32,046 bases of DNA from Candidatus Alistipes avicola. GTDB taxonomy: Bacteria > Bacteroidota > Bacteroidia > Bacteroidales > Rikenellaceae. This document shows positions 24,183-31,879 of the stretch, piece after piece. The stretch covers positions 1-32,046 of the forward strand of contig DWYR01000024.1 of assembly GCA_019118565.1 (NCBI GenBank), given 5' to 3'. Position numbers and translations under genes: made by a program. The notes below the pieces were generated by a model that was given only the letters and a program-made list of their open reading frames with translations, made no database searches and was not told where the DNA came from. Each line of letters opens with the position of its first letter. Within the stretch, counting starts at the first letter, position 1.

Positions 24183-27086
24183 TTAATATCCGAACAACTC
24201 CTCCTGGCCGAGTACCTTAACCGGACCGAGGTTGCGCAGATACTCCTGATCGAGGTCTTTCAGATCGCCCAGGATGCAGTAGGTGTATTTGCGATCCTTG
24301 ATCCACTCCTGCTGAACAGCCTTCAGGTCCTCGAGGGTCATGGTCTGCACCTTCTCAAAGACAGCCTTGTTGCGATCCTCGGTTACGCCCAGGTCGCGGT
24401 TGTCCAGATAGCTCCAGAGCACCTGCTCCTTGATCGTACGGTTGGTGCGGATCGAGGTGAGGATGGACTCCTTGGCCAGGTTGAAGGCGGCCTCCGATTC
24501 GGGCATGTTGTTGATGATCTCGGCGAAGGCGTCGATGGCCTGAACCATCTTGTCGTTCTGGGTGGCGATAAAGGCTGCGAAGGCATAGTTCTCATCCTTG
24601 TAGCTCGGAGTCAGCCACTGGGTGAAGGCTGTATAGGCCAGACTGCGCGATTCGCGCATCTCCTGGAAGACGATCGAACTCATGCTGCCGCTGGTGTACT
24701 CGTTGTAGAGACGCTGCAGCGGATCGACTGCCACGTTGAATTCACGATCGAGGTTTGCATACTGGAGGAAGTAGAGCTGCTGGGCATCGTAGTTGGCCAG
24801 TACGACCGAGTTTTCGTTGGTCGGCAGGAAGCTCAGACGCTGCGACTGCAGGGGCTCCAGCTGCTCCGGCGTATGGTGATGCTCTTTCAGCACCTTGAGC
24901 AGTTCTTCTTTCGAGTCGGGACCGTAGTAGAGAATGGTGTGCTGCTTGGTCATCAGGTTGCGGACCTTCGCGAGCAGATCATCCGAGTTGATGGCAGCCA
25001 ACTGATCGTTGGTCAGGGTGATCCGTTTGATCGCCTCACCGCCGAAGAAGGCGTAGCGCTGCAGAGCGGCAAAGTTGGCCCCCTGGTTCAGTTTGCTGTT
25101 CTCGCGGGCCTTCAGCAGGTCGGCCTTGTAGTTGGCCAGAATCATCTCATCGCCCTGGGCATTGGCAACCAGATCCTCGAAGATCTCCATGACCGTACCC
25201 ATGTTCTCGCTCAGACCGTAGAAGGTTACGTAGCAACGGTTCTGTCCGACCGAGAGTTCGTAGTAGCAGGCGATGTCGTAGAGCTCCGAGGCGATCTGAG
25301 CGGCCGTCTTGGCCGTCGTGCCCAGGTAGTCCATGTAGTTGAAGGCAAGGTCGAGTGCAGGATCGTCGATCAGACCGGTCTCGAAGAGGTAGGTCATCGA
25401 GAAGAGGTCGTTGGTCGTGTTCTTCTTGTAGAGAACCTCCTGCCCGGCATCGGTCTTGAAGATCTCCATGTCGCGCTTGTAGTCGACGAATACCGGCTCG
25501 ATCGGTTTCACCTTCGTATTCTGGATCTCGGTCAGGAACTCGCTCTGCATGTCGCGGTTCATGACAATCGGGGTCAGTTCGGGTTTGGCGATCTTCTGAA
25601 CGTTCGGATCCGTACCGGTGCGCTTGTAGATGAGACCGTAGTTCTCCGGTCCCATGGTCTTGGCGGCCCAGGCAACGAGCTGCTCCTTGGTGATCGCCTC
25701 GATGCGTGCAATCTGATCTACCTGATCCTTCCACGGAATACCGCCGATGAACGAATCAACGAACAGATCAATGCGGCCCTGGTTCGACTCGATGTTTTTC
25801 ATCATGCTCACCTTCAGGTTGTTCACAACGGCCTTCATCAGCTCCTCATCGTACTCGCCATTGCGGAACTTCGCAACCTCCTGCAGCAGCAGATCGCGAA
25901 CCTCGTCGAGGGTCTGACCGGCCTTCGGACGGCCGTAAACCACCATCGCACCGTAGTCGGCACGCTGATCCACGTAGGCGTATGCGTTCAGCACCTTCTG
26001 CTGCTGAACCAGATCGAGGTCGAGCAGACCGGCTACGCCGTTGTAGAGCACCTGGCTGGCCAGCAGCGCATAAGCGGCATCCTCGGAGGCCTCGCTGCCC
26101 GAACGCCAAACGAGCGTTACGTTCTCGGCATCGGGACCGAATACCTCCTTGACGATCGGCTTGGTGATCGGAGCCTCCTCGGCGAAGGTCAGCTGCGGAA
26201 GATCCTTGTTGGGCTCCATCGCACCGAAGTATTTGTCGATGATCTGGATCATTTCGTCCGGATCGAAGTCACCGGCTACGCAGATGGCCATGTTGTTGGG
26301 CACGTAGTAGGTTTTGTGGTAGTTGCGTACGTTGGTGATCGAGGGGTTCTTCAGATCCTCCTGAGTACCCAGTACGTCCTGCTTGCCATAGGGGTGGTGC
26401 GGGAAGAGCACCTGCGCGATGGCCGAGTAGACCTTGCGGCCGTCGTTCGTGAGCGACATGTTCTTCTCCTCGTAGATGGTCTCCAGCTCGGTGTGGAAGC
26501 CGCGAATCACGGGGTTCTGGAAACGGTCGGCCTGGATGCGGGCCCAGTTCTCGATCTGGTTCGAGGGGATATCCTCCACGTAGACGGTCTCATCCATCGA
26601 GGTGTAGGCGTTCGTACCCGTAGCTCCGATGGCACTCATCAGCTTGTCGTACTCGTTCGGAATGGCGTACTTCGAAGCCTCGTAGCTGATGCTGTCGATC
26701 TGGTGGTAGAGCGCTTTGCGCTCAGCCTCGTCGGTCGTGTTGCGATAGACCTCGAAGAGGGCCTCGACCTGGTCGAGCATCGGTTTCTCGGCCTCGTAGT
26801 TGCTCGTTCCGAACTGCTGCGTTCCCTTGAACATCAGATGTTCGAAATAGTGGGCTAGACCGGTGGTCTCGCTCGGGTCGTTCTTGCCGCCGACTTTTAC
26901 GGCGATCGAGGTCTGGATGCGCGGTTCCTCCTTGTTTACACTCATGTAAACCTTCAGACCGTTGTCCAAGGTGTAGATACGGGTCTGAAGCGGGTCGTTC
27001 TTCACCGTCTCGTACTTGTACTTGGAGCAGGCCGCCGTGAGTAGTGTCATCGCAGCGACCGCCAGTAGTAATAGCGTTTTTTTCAT
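24183..27086 (-). CDS. M16-family zinc metallopeptidase lipoprotein
   Basis: A 967-residue M16 (pitrilysin/insulinase-like) peptidase with two tandem M16 repeats. The N-terminus is a lipoprotein signal peptide with lipobox LTAAC (Cys20), so the mature protein is membrane-anchored in the envelope. The zinc site of the inverted HxxEH type is His79-Tyr-Phe-Glu82-His83. A likely third ligand glutamate lies in TELETIYEEKNM. The first repeat covers about 35-470. The second (about 510-960) lacks HxxEH and carries the Arg/Tyr substrate-site stretch RESRSLAYTAF, as expected for the non-catalytic half. Length is typical. It starts 17 bp after the DUF456 gene and is probably cotranscribed with it. Substrates are unknown, and peptide import or cleanup is likely. 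Confidence 0.93.
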   Translation of the reverse strand: MKKTLLLLAVAAMTLLTAACSKYKYETVKNDPLQTRIYTLDNGLKVYMSVNKEEPRIQTSIAVKVGGKNDPSETTGLAHYFEHLMFKGTQQFGTSNYEAEKPMLDQVEALFEVYRNTTDEAERKALYHQIDSISYEASKYAIPNEYDKLMSAIGATGTNAYTSMDETVYVEDIPSNQIENWARIQADRFQNPVIRGFHTELETIYEEKNMSLTNDGRKVYSAIAQVLFPHHPYGKQDVLGTQEDLKNPSITNVRNYHKTYYVPNNMAICVAGDFDPDEMIQIIDKYFGAMEPNKDLPQLTFAEEAPITKPIVKEVFGPDAENVTLVWRSGSEASEDAAYALLASQVLYNGVAGLLDLDLVQQQKVLNAYAYVDQRADYGAMVVYGRPKAGQTLDEVRDLLLQEVAKFRNGEYDEELMKAVVNNLKVSMMKNIESNQGRIDLFVDSFIGGIPWKDQVDQIARIEAITKEQLVAWAAKTMGPENYGLIYKRTGTDPNVQKIAKPELTPIVMNRDMQSEFLTEIQNTKVKPIEPVFVDYKRDMEIFKTDAGQEVLYKKNTTNDLFSMTYLFETGLIDDPALDLAFNYMDYLGTTAKTAAQIASELYDIACYYELSVGQNRCYVTFYGLSENMGTVMEIFEDLVANAQGDEMILANYKADLLKARENSKLNQGANFAALQRYAFFGGEAIKRITLTNDQLAAINSDDLLAKVRNLMTKQHTILYYGPDSKEELLKVLKEHHHTPEQLEPLQSQRLSFLPTNENSVVLANYDAQQLYFLQYANLDREFNVAVDPLQRLYNEYTSGSMSSIVFQEMRESRSLAYTAFTQWLTPSYKDENYAFAAFIATQNDKMVQAIDAFAEIINNMPESEAAFNLAKESILTSIRTNRTIKEQVLWSYLDNRDLGVTEDRNKAVFEKVQTMTLEDLKAVQQEWIKDRKYTYCILGDLKDLDQEYLRNLGPVKVLGQEELFGY

Positions 27087-27103
27087 AGTGGTGAGTATTT
27101 AGA

Positions 27104-27619
27104 TTAAAAAGTTGTTGCAAACCACTCCTTGACGACGGGGTAGGTGTCCGCCCAGATCTGGACGAGCATCCAGATGGCGACGATGAGTTTAAGTCCGGTC
27201 CCGACGATGAACGCGAGGAAGGATCCGAATCCCGACTTGAAGGATCTTGCCGTATCGTTTCGGTCGTGCAGCAGTTCCCCGAGAACGGCACCGAAGAAGG
27301 GACCGAGGATGATGCCGAAGAGGCCGAACCCGAAGATGAATCCGGCGATCATGCCGACGGTTGCCCCGATCGATCCGGCCCTCGACCCACCGGTCAGACG
27401 GGTGAGGTATCCCGGCAGAAAGTAGTCGATCACCGAGACGGCGATGCATACCGCGAGCCAGATCCATAACATCGAGGTCGGGATCTGGGAGTAACTGCAG
27501 AAATAGGCACATAGGAAACCGAGGTAGCTGAATACCACCCCGGGGATCAGTGGAACGATGCATCCGATAATACCCAGAATTGATAACACGAACGCTATGA
27601 TCGAGAGTGCTATATCCAT
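27104..27619 (-). CDS. DUF456 family membrane protein
   Basis: A 171-residue integral membrane protein with about five hydrophobic helices: residues 3-45 as two helices, about 50-68, a glycine-rich pair about 83-115, and about 132-157. The glycine-rich segment (GSIGATVGMIAGFIFGFG, then GIILGPFFGAVLGELL) and the PGVV start region fit the DUF456 family, which has no known function. It is the first gene of a two-gene unit with the M16 peptidase, and a good promoter lies 32 bp upstream of its ATG. Confidence 0.82.
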   Translation of the reverse strand: MDIALSIIAFVLSILGIIGCIVPLIPGVVFSYLGFLCAYFCSYSQIPTSMLWIWLAVCIAVSVIDYFLPGYLTRLTGGSRAGSIGATVGMIAGFIFGFGLFGIILGPFFGAVLGELLHDRNDTARSFKSGFGSFLAFIVGTGLKLIVAIWMLVQIWADTYPVVKEWFATTF

Positions 27620-27650
27620 AAAGAGAGAATCGGAAAATTATTCGTTCAGA

Positions 27651-27682
27651 CAAATATATGTGTTCTCTTTCGGATAAGCAAA
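27651..27682 (-). promoter_or_regulatory. Promoter of the DUF456-M16 unit
   Basis: On the minus strand, TTTG (complement of 27679-27682) and TATATTTG (complement of 27651-27658) are separated by 20 nt. Both boxes match the Bacteroidetes consensus exactly. This is one of the best promoters in the window. Confidence 0.75.
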
Positions 27683-27713
27683 TATTTTAAAATCATTCTT
27701 GAGTGAAAATCAA

Positions 27714-27743
27714 AATCCCGCCTCCGATCCGGGAGACGGGATT
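27714..27743 (-). terminator. Terminator after panD
   Basis: An inverted repeat with outer arms AATCCCG (27714-27720) and CGGGATT (27737-27743) and an inner CTCC/GGAG pairing. It is followed on the minus strand by TTGATTTT and lies 23 bp beyond the panD stop. Confidence 0.75.
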
Positions 27744-27765
27744 AACCGATTGATTTGAAGTGTGA

Positions 27766-28125
27766 TTACTTGATCAGCTTATTGGTCGCCGTATCCGGGA
27801 AAATGACCCACGGTTTGAAGGTTTTGGCCTCTTCGAAATCCATTCGGGCATAGGAGACGATGATGACGATATCGCCTACCTGAACCTTCCGGGCAGCGGG
27901 ACCGTTGAGGCAGATCGAACCGCTGCCTCGTTCCCCTTTTATGATATAGGTTTCGAATCGCTCTCCGTTGTTGATGTCGAGGATCTGGACTTTCTCGCCT
28001 TCGATCATGTTGGCTGCCTCCAGCAGGTCTTCGTCGATGGTGATGCTCCCCACGTAGTTCAGGTCGGCCTGCGTTACGGTAACCCGGTGGATCTTCGATT
28101 TAAGGACTTCGATCTGGAATTTCAT
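27766..28125 (-). CDS. panD: Aspartate 1-decarboxylase proenzyme
   Basis: A 119-residue pyruvoyl enzyme that makes beta-alanine from aspartate for pantothenate synthesis. The self-cleavage site is Gly26-Ser27 in [10 protein letters not shown], where the serine becomes the pyruvoyl group. The N-terminal [17 protein letters not shown] and the later [16 protein letters not shown] and LNGPAARK segments are typical of PanD. Its start codon overlaps the panC stop (ATGA), so translation is probably coupled. It is the second gene of a panC-panD unit and is followed by a terminator. Confidence 0.96.
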   Translation of the reverse strand: MKFQIEVLKSKIHRVTVTQADLNYVGSITIDEDLLEAANMIEGEKVQILDINNGERFETYIIKGERGSGSICLNGPAARKVQVGDIVIIVSYARMDFEEAKTFKPWVIFPDTATNKLIK

Positions 28126-28958
28126 CGCAGTTTGATATTATCGATTAGACGAATGTCGCCCGCTTGAACGGCGATACAACCCTGGATGGCCGGACTTTCC
28201 TCCCAACTCTTGACCTGCTGCATCGTAGTGGCATCGACCACCTGGAAATAGATGACCTTCAGCAGCGGGTTGCGCTCGACCTCGGCGGTTACCCAGGCGG
28301 TGAGCTCTTCCGGAGTCTGGCGGCGGGATTCCTCCACGGCTGCTTTCAGGACCTCGTAAATATGAGGCGCGGCAGCCCGGTGAGGAGCATCGAGCAATGT
28401 ATTCCGTGACGAAAGCGCCAGTCCGTCCTCTCCGCGAACGATCGGGCAGGCGATGATCTTTACCGACAGGTTCAGTTGGCGTACCAATGCCCGAATGACG
28501 GCGATTTGCTGGAAATCCTTTTCGCCGAAGTAGGCGCAGGCGGGATTTACCAGGTCGAACAGCCGGCTGACCACTTGAGCTACACCGTTGAAATGGCCGG
28601 GGCGTGTAGCACCTTCCATTACCTTGTCGATTGCACCGAAGTCGAACAGACGGATATCGGGTTCCGGATATACCTCCTCGACCGACGGAGCGAAGACGAA
28701 GTCCGCACCGGCCTCTTCCAACAGACGCAGGTCGGCATCGAGGGTTCTCGGATAGTTTTTCAGGTCGTTTTTGTCGTTGAATTGCGTGGGGTTGACGAAT
28801 ACGCTCACCACGACGGTTTCGCATTCGCGACGGGCGCGCTCAACGAGCGAGCGGTGTCCTGCATGAAGTGCACCCATGGTCGGAACGAATCCGATTCCGG
28901 CCTGATTCCGCGAGCTTAATTCGCGACGCAATTCATCCCTGCTTGTTATTGTTTTCAT
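28122..28958 (-). CDS. panC: Pantothenate synthetase (pantoate-beta-alanine ligase)
   Basis: A 278-residue cytosolic enzyme that joins pantoate and beta-alanine using ATP. The nucleotidyltransferase HxGH motif is HAGH in [16 protein letters not shown] (residues about 24-39). [13 protein letters not shown] (about 55-67), YFGEKDFQQ (about 150-158) and the KMSKS-like region with [10 protein letters not shown] (about 186-195) are all present. Length is normal. panD, which supplies its beta-alanine, overlaps its stop. PanB and PanE are not in the window. Confidence 0.97.
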   Translation of the reverse strand: MKTITSRDELRRELSSRNQAGIGFVPTMGALHAGHRSLVERARRECETVVVSVFVNPTQFNDKNDLKNYPRTLDADLRLLEEAGADFVFAPSVEEVYPEPDIRLFDFGAIDKVMEGATRPGHFNGVAQVVSRLFDLVNPACAYFGEKDFQQIAVIRALVRQLNLSVKIIACPIVRGEDGLALSSRNTLLDAPHRAAAPHIYEVLKAAVEESRRQTPEELTAWVTAEVERNPLLKVIYFQVVDATTMQQVKSWEESPAIQGCIAVQAGDIRLIDNIKLR

Positions 28959-28995
28959 TTTTACAGCTTAAAGACAGTCTGTCATATTGACGGGG

Positions 28996-29025
28996 CAAAG
29001 GTAGAAATAACAATTAAGATTCAAA
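28996..29025 (-). promoter_or_regulatory. Promoter of panC-panD
   Basis: On the minus strand TACCTTTG (complement of 28996-29003) is a perfect TAnnTTTG and TTTG (complement of 29022-29025) lies 18 nt upstream. The -7 ends 37 nt before the panC ATG. Confidence 0.7.
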
Positions 29026-29247
29026 AGAGAAAGTTTTAAAAAATAAGGGTGAAAAAAGCCCTGTTTTGTTCTGAAATGTGCATTTCTGTGGCCTGTAACA
29101 GAACAAAGCGAAGAGAAGGGGAGTCAAAAGGCGGTCATATTGTCATGACTTGAAAAAAGGAGACGTTCCTGAATCGTTTGGCAGGTTTGTTGCAAGTTAA
29201 TAGTTAGCCGTTTGGGTCGCAGACGGCGCATTTAAAATTTGTTGATT
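29026..29247. other. Intergenic region upstream of the DUF308 gene
   Basis: AT-rich gap between the divergent panC and DUF308 genes. I see no gene or RNA. TTTG at 29177-29180 and TAGTTAGC at 29200-29207 could be a weak plus-strand promoter (19-nt spacer, two -7 mismatches). No clear Shine-Dalgarno sequence precedes 29248. Confidence 0.4.
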
Positions 29248-29820
29248 ATGGAAAATAGAGAACAGAAAGCCGGTAAATACCGGCGACATTCGGACAATTG
29301 GCTGCTCCCCTTGCTGCTGGGTATCCTTTTCCTGATAGGTGGTGTCATTGTATTTTTCGAACCGGGCCGTTCTTATATGACTTTGTCGATAATGTTCGGT
29401 ATTGCAATTATCCTTTCCGGAGTTTTGGGTCTTTATATCGGACTGAAAATTCCGGCCGGAGCCGGTAAAGGGTGGATGATTTTTACCGGAGTCCTTGAGT
29501 TGATTCTCGGTATCATGTTGTTGGGTGTACCATCTCTGCTGCTCTCTCTGCTGCCGGTTGTCTTGGGATTCTGGCTGCTTTATCGCGGTCTTCTGGCAAT
29601 TGGTTTCGCGGCCGATATGATGGGATGCGGCGTGAAAGGGATGGGCTGGTCTCTGGTTTTCGGCATTCTGGTCGTGATCGGAGCCTTGATGATCCTGTTC
29701 AACCCGCTGCTGGGTGTCGGCGTTGCCGTTGTCTGGCTGGGAGTCGCGCTGTTGTTGGCCGGATTCGACCTGATTTCGGATGGTATCAATCTTAAACGAT
29801 TGCAGAACCGTTTGAAATAG
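29248..29820 (+). CDS. HdeD/DUF308 family membrane protein
   Basis: A 190-residue protein with six hydrophobic helices (about residues 20-40, 45-66, 74-92, 95-118, 131-151 and 154-175) arranged as three repeated helix pairs, as in HdeD. Each pair has the glycine-rich GILFLIGGVIVFFEP, GVLELILGIMLLGVP or GILVVIGALMILFNP type turn. HdeD of E. coli is linked to acid resistance, but family members generally have no proven activity. An upstream TTG in frame (29239) is possible, but the ATG at 29248 is the better start. It stands alone, with a terminator 20 bp after the stop. Confidence 0.85.
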   Translation: MENREQKAGKYRRHSDNWLLPLLLGILFLIGGVIVFFEPGRSYMTLSIMFGIAIILSGVLGLYIGLKIPAGAGKGWMIFTGVLELILGIMLLGVPSLLLSLLPVVLGFWLLYRGLLAIGFAADMMGCGVKGMGWSLVFGILVVIGALMILFNPLLGVGVAVVWLGVALLLAGFDLISDGINLKRLQNRLK

Positions 29821-29840
29821 AAGTACGAACTTTATTCTGT

Positions 29841-29877
29841 ACGACCCGGCATGGATGGATGTCGGGTCGTTTTGTTT
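29841..29877 (+). terminator. Terminator of the DUF308 gene
   Basis: A 12-bp stem with one G-T pair (29841-29852 with 29859-29870), a GGATGG loop and the T-rich tail TTTGTTT. Confidence 0.85.
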
Positions 29878-29939
29878 GTACGGTTGTACGATGAAAGGGG
29901 TGGTTTCTCCTTTGTCGTGAGGACAATTTTGCCGACAAG

Positions 29940-29970
29940 TTTGTCTCTGCCCGCACTTTTCGTATCTTTA
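29940..29970 (+). promoter_or_regulatory. Distal promoter P1 of ugd
   Basis: TTTG at 29940-29943 and TATCTTTA at 29963-29970 (one mismatch in the last base) are 19 nt apart. Transcripts would carry about 105 nt of leader. Confidence 0.5.
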
Positions 29971-30010
29971 CAGAAAATCGGATGCGCCTCGGACAAATTT
30001 GCAAACAGGG

Positions 30011-30043
30011 TTTGCATTTGCCGCTTGGCTTTCACTATCTTTG
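30011..30043 (+). promoter_or_regulatory. Proximal promoter P2 of ugd
   Basis: TTTG at 30011-30014 and a perfect -7 TATCTTTG at 30036-30043 are 21 nt apart. The -33 box lies in the right arm of a small inverted repeat TGCAAA/TTTGCA (30000-30005 and 30011-30016), a possible operator. Confidence 0.65.
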
Positions 30044-30082
30044 TGCTATAAATTTTGTTACCGAACGAAGTAGTTTCTACGT

Positions 30083-31393
30083 ATGAATATAGCCATTGTT
30101 GGAACCGGTTATGTCGGTCTTGTCTCCGGGGCGTGTTTTGCGGAAGTTGGTGTCGATGTGACTTGTGTGGATGTCGATCAGAAGAAGGTCGAGTCGTTGA
30201 TTCGAGGGGAGATCCCGATCTATGAGCCGGGGCTGGATGAGATCGTAAAGCGTACGGTGCAGGCCGGTCGTTTGCATTTTACAACGGACTTGCGTTCATG
30301 TCTGGAAGATGTCGAAGTGGTTTTTTCCGCAGTGGGGACCCCTCCGGATGAAGATGGTTCGGCCGATCTGAAACACGTTTTGTCGGTCGCCAGGGAGTTT
30401 GGCCGTTCGATTCGGAAATATACTATTCTGGCCATCAAATCGACCGTCCCGGTCGGTACGGCTGCCAAAGTGAGTGCCGTGATTCGGGATGAACTTGATA
30501 AAAGAGGAGAAAATATCGATTTTGAAGTCGTTTCGAACCCTGAGTTTTTAAAGGAAGGGGCCGCAGTTAAGGATTTTCTCTCTCCGGATCGAATTATTGT
30601 CGGAGTGAGCAGCCGTCGGGCTGAAGAGACCATGACAAAACTTTATCGTCCGTTTATGGTCAGCAAGCCTCGAATCCAGTTCATGGATATTCCTTCAGCC
30701 GAGATGACCAAATATGCCGCGAATGCCATGTTGGCGACCCGAATCTCTTTTATGAACGATATTGCGAATCTGTGCGATTTGGTGGGAGCCAACGTGGATA
30801 TGGTACGCAAGGGCATCGGTGCGGATTCTCGAATCGGGAGCAAGTTCCTTTATTCGGGGAGCGGATATGGAGGATCGTGTTTTCCGAAGGATGTCAAAGC
30901 CTTGATTTCGACCGCAAAGGAACATGGCTACCGGATGCAGGTTGTCGAGGCGGTCGATGCCGTTAATGAGCGACAGAAAGAGGTGGTTGTTGCTAAACTC
31001 CGACAACTGCTCGGCGATTTGCGGGGGAAGACGATTGCCTTGTGGGGACTGGCCTTCAAACCCGATACGGATGATATGCGGGAAGCGCCTTCGTTGGTGG
31101 TGATCGAGCGATTGCTGGCATCGGGAGCTCTCGTGAAGGTGTATGATCCGATTGCGATGGAGGAGTGCCGTCGTCGTTTGGGGGATCGGGTTGTTTACGG
31201 TCGGGATATGTATGATGCTGCCTTCGAAGCGGATGCGGTAGCGCTGTTGACCGAATGGAAAGAGTTTCGTATTCCGAGTTGGAGTGTCCTACAGCGGACA
31301 ATGCGTCGATGCGTGTTGGTTGACGGTCGAAATGTCTATGAGCGGGCAGAAATTGAAAAAGAAGGTTTTTTGTATACCGGAATTGGCAAATGA
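30083..31393 (+). CDS. ugd: UDP-glucose 6-dehydrogenase
   Basis: A 436-residue cytosolic enzyme that oxidises UDP-glucose to UDP-glucuronate with two NAD, feeding capsule, exopolysaccharide or glycan synthesis. The N-terminal Rossmann fold starts MNIAIVGTGYVGLVSGACFA (NAD loop GTGYVG, residues 7-12). The substrate stretch SNPEFLKEGAA (151-161) is present. The catalytic cysteine is Cys266 in GYGGSCFPKD. The C-terminal UDP-binding domain follows (about 310-436, GLAFKPDTDDMREAPS). All key residues are intact. The gene is a single unit with two promoters and a terminator. Related proteins include UDP-N-acetylmannosamine dehydrogenase, but the motifs fit Ugd better. Confidence 0.94.
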   Translation: MNIAIVGTGYVGLVSGACFAEVGVDVTCVDVDQKKVESLIRGEIPIYEPGLDEIVKRTVQAGRLHFTTDLRSCLEDVEVVFSAVGTPPDEDGSADLKHVLSVAREFGRSIRKYTILAIKSTVPVGTAAKVSAVIRDELDKRGENIDFEVVSNPEFLKEGAAVKDFLSPDRIIVGVSSRRAEETMTKLYRPFMVSKPRIQFMDIPSAEMTKYAANAMLATRISFMNDIANLCDLVGANVDMVRKGIGADSRIGSKFLYSGSGYGGSCFPKDVKALISTAKEHGYRMQVVEAVDAVNERQKEVVVAKLRQLLGDLRGKTIALWGLAFKPDTDDMREAPSLVVIERLLASGALVKVYDPIAMEECRRRLGDRVVYGRDMYDAAFEADAVALLTEWKEFRIPSWSVLQRTMRRCVLVDGRNVYERAEIEKEGFLYTGIGK

Positions 31394-31437
31394 TTGCCAA
31401 ATAGGAGCCAGAGAAAAAAATAATCTATGTTTATGTG

Positions 31438-31469
31438 CCGGGATGAAGAGTCTCGGTATTATTTTTATT
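31438..31469 (+). terminator. Terminator of ugd
   Basis: A 7-bp stem with two G-T pairs (31438-31444 with 31450-31456) and a GAAGA loop, then TATTATTTTTATT. It lies 45 bp after the ugd stop. Confidence 0.65.
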
Positions 31470-31507
31470 AAATAATTCAAGCTATATATTAAATATTTTA
31501 CAAACAT

Positions 31508-31539
31508 GCTTGAGAAAAAATGGTTTCGAGCTTTTTTTT
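31508..31539 (+). terminator. Second terminator-like hairpin after ugd
   Basis: Arms GCTTGAG and TTCGAGC (with G-T pairs) around a 10-11-nt loop, followed by eight T (31532-31539). It may back up the first terminator and shield the next gene. Confidence 0.6.
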
Positions 31540-31560
31540 AAAATATTTTTATTTGATTTT

Positions 31561-31593
31561 TTTTGGAAGAGATGTTTTTTTGTCGTAACTTTA
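31561..31593 (+). promoter_or_regulatory. Promoter of the surface lipoprotein gene
   Basis: TTTTG at 31561-31565 and TAACTTTA at 31586-31593 (one mismatch to TAnnTTTG) with a 20-nt spacer. The predicted transcript starts near 31600, leaving an unusually long leader. Confidence 0.6.
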
Positions 31594-31756
31594 CAACGAA
31601 GTTTGGGGAGAGCGTCTTTTATGAGAGGCTGTTTATGGACCTTTTGTAGAGCAGGATATGATCTCTTCCTGTTTGATATTTAAAATGCGGACGAGAAAGT
31701 ATATTGTTGCGGAAAAATCGATTGTTCAGACTTGGAGAACTTTTTTTTGTACTTCT

Positions 31757-31782
31757 CCGATCGAGTCGATGTCGGTTTTTTT
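31757..31782 (+). terminator. Candidate attenuator hairpin in the lipoprotein leader
   Basis: CCGA (31757-31760) pairs with TCGG (31772-31775), with an inner TCG/CGA pairing, and seven T follow (31776-31782). An upstream hairpin (GGAGAA 31734-31739 with TTCTCC 31753-31758) uses two of the same bases, so the two cannot both form fully. The stem is short, so this is a weak candidate. Confidence 0.35.
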
Positions 31783-31840
31783 CTCGGAAGCCTGTATTCG
31801 AAACTTTCTAATTTTTTATTCAACCCAGAAGGAGGACTCG

Positions 31841-31867
31841 ATGCGAAGCGGGTCCAAATTCGCCTAA
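31841..31867 (+). CDS. Possible 8-codon leader peptide
   Basis: ATG at 31841 is preceded by AGAAGGAGG (31827-31835), the strongest Shine-Dalgarno sequence in the window, with a 5-nt spacer. The frame encodes MRSGSKFA and stops 12 nt before the lipoprotein ATG. It could couple translation to the next gene or be accidental. Confidence 0.25.
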   Translation: MRSGSKFA

Positions 31868-31879
31868 TTAATTGTTTTT

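Larger units (their letters stand above)
31394..31879 (+). other. AT-rich gene-free region with terminators, a promoter and a long leader
   Basis: This 486-bp stretch holds no convincing protein gene. From left to right it has two terminator-like hairpins (31438-31469 and 31508-31539), very AT-rich DNA, a promoter (31561-31593), and about 280 nt of leader before the lipoprotein ATG at 31880. The leader contains a 20-codon ORF (31621-31683), a hairpin pairing 31734-31739 with 31753-31758, a second hairpin followed by seven T (31757-31782), and an 8-codon ORF after a strong Shine-Dalgarno sequence. Open frames of about 69 codons (31658-31867 and 31732-31941) have no family resemblance. Confidence 0.6.

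Noticed and set aside
24057..26858. A 933-codon open frame on the plus strand opposite the M16 peptidase gene
   Set aside because: The minus strand encodes a clear M16 peptidase with lipobox and HxxEH motif. The antisense frame has no domain and is rich in Leu, Val and Arg. It stays open because the gene avoids TTA, CTA and TCA codons.
31658..31867. 69-codon frame in the lipoprotein leader
   Set aside because: It has no recognisable family, irregular composition, no Shine-Dalgarno sequence at its start and lies in AT-rich leader DNA, so it is probably not a gene.
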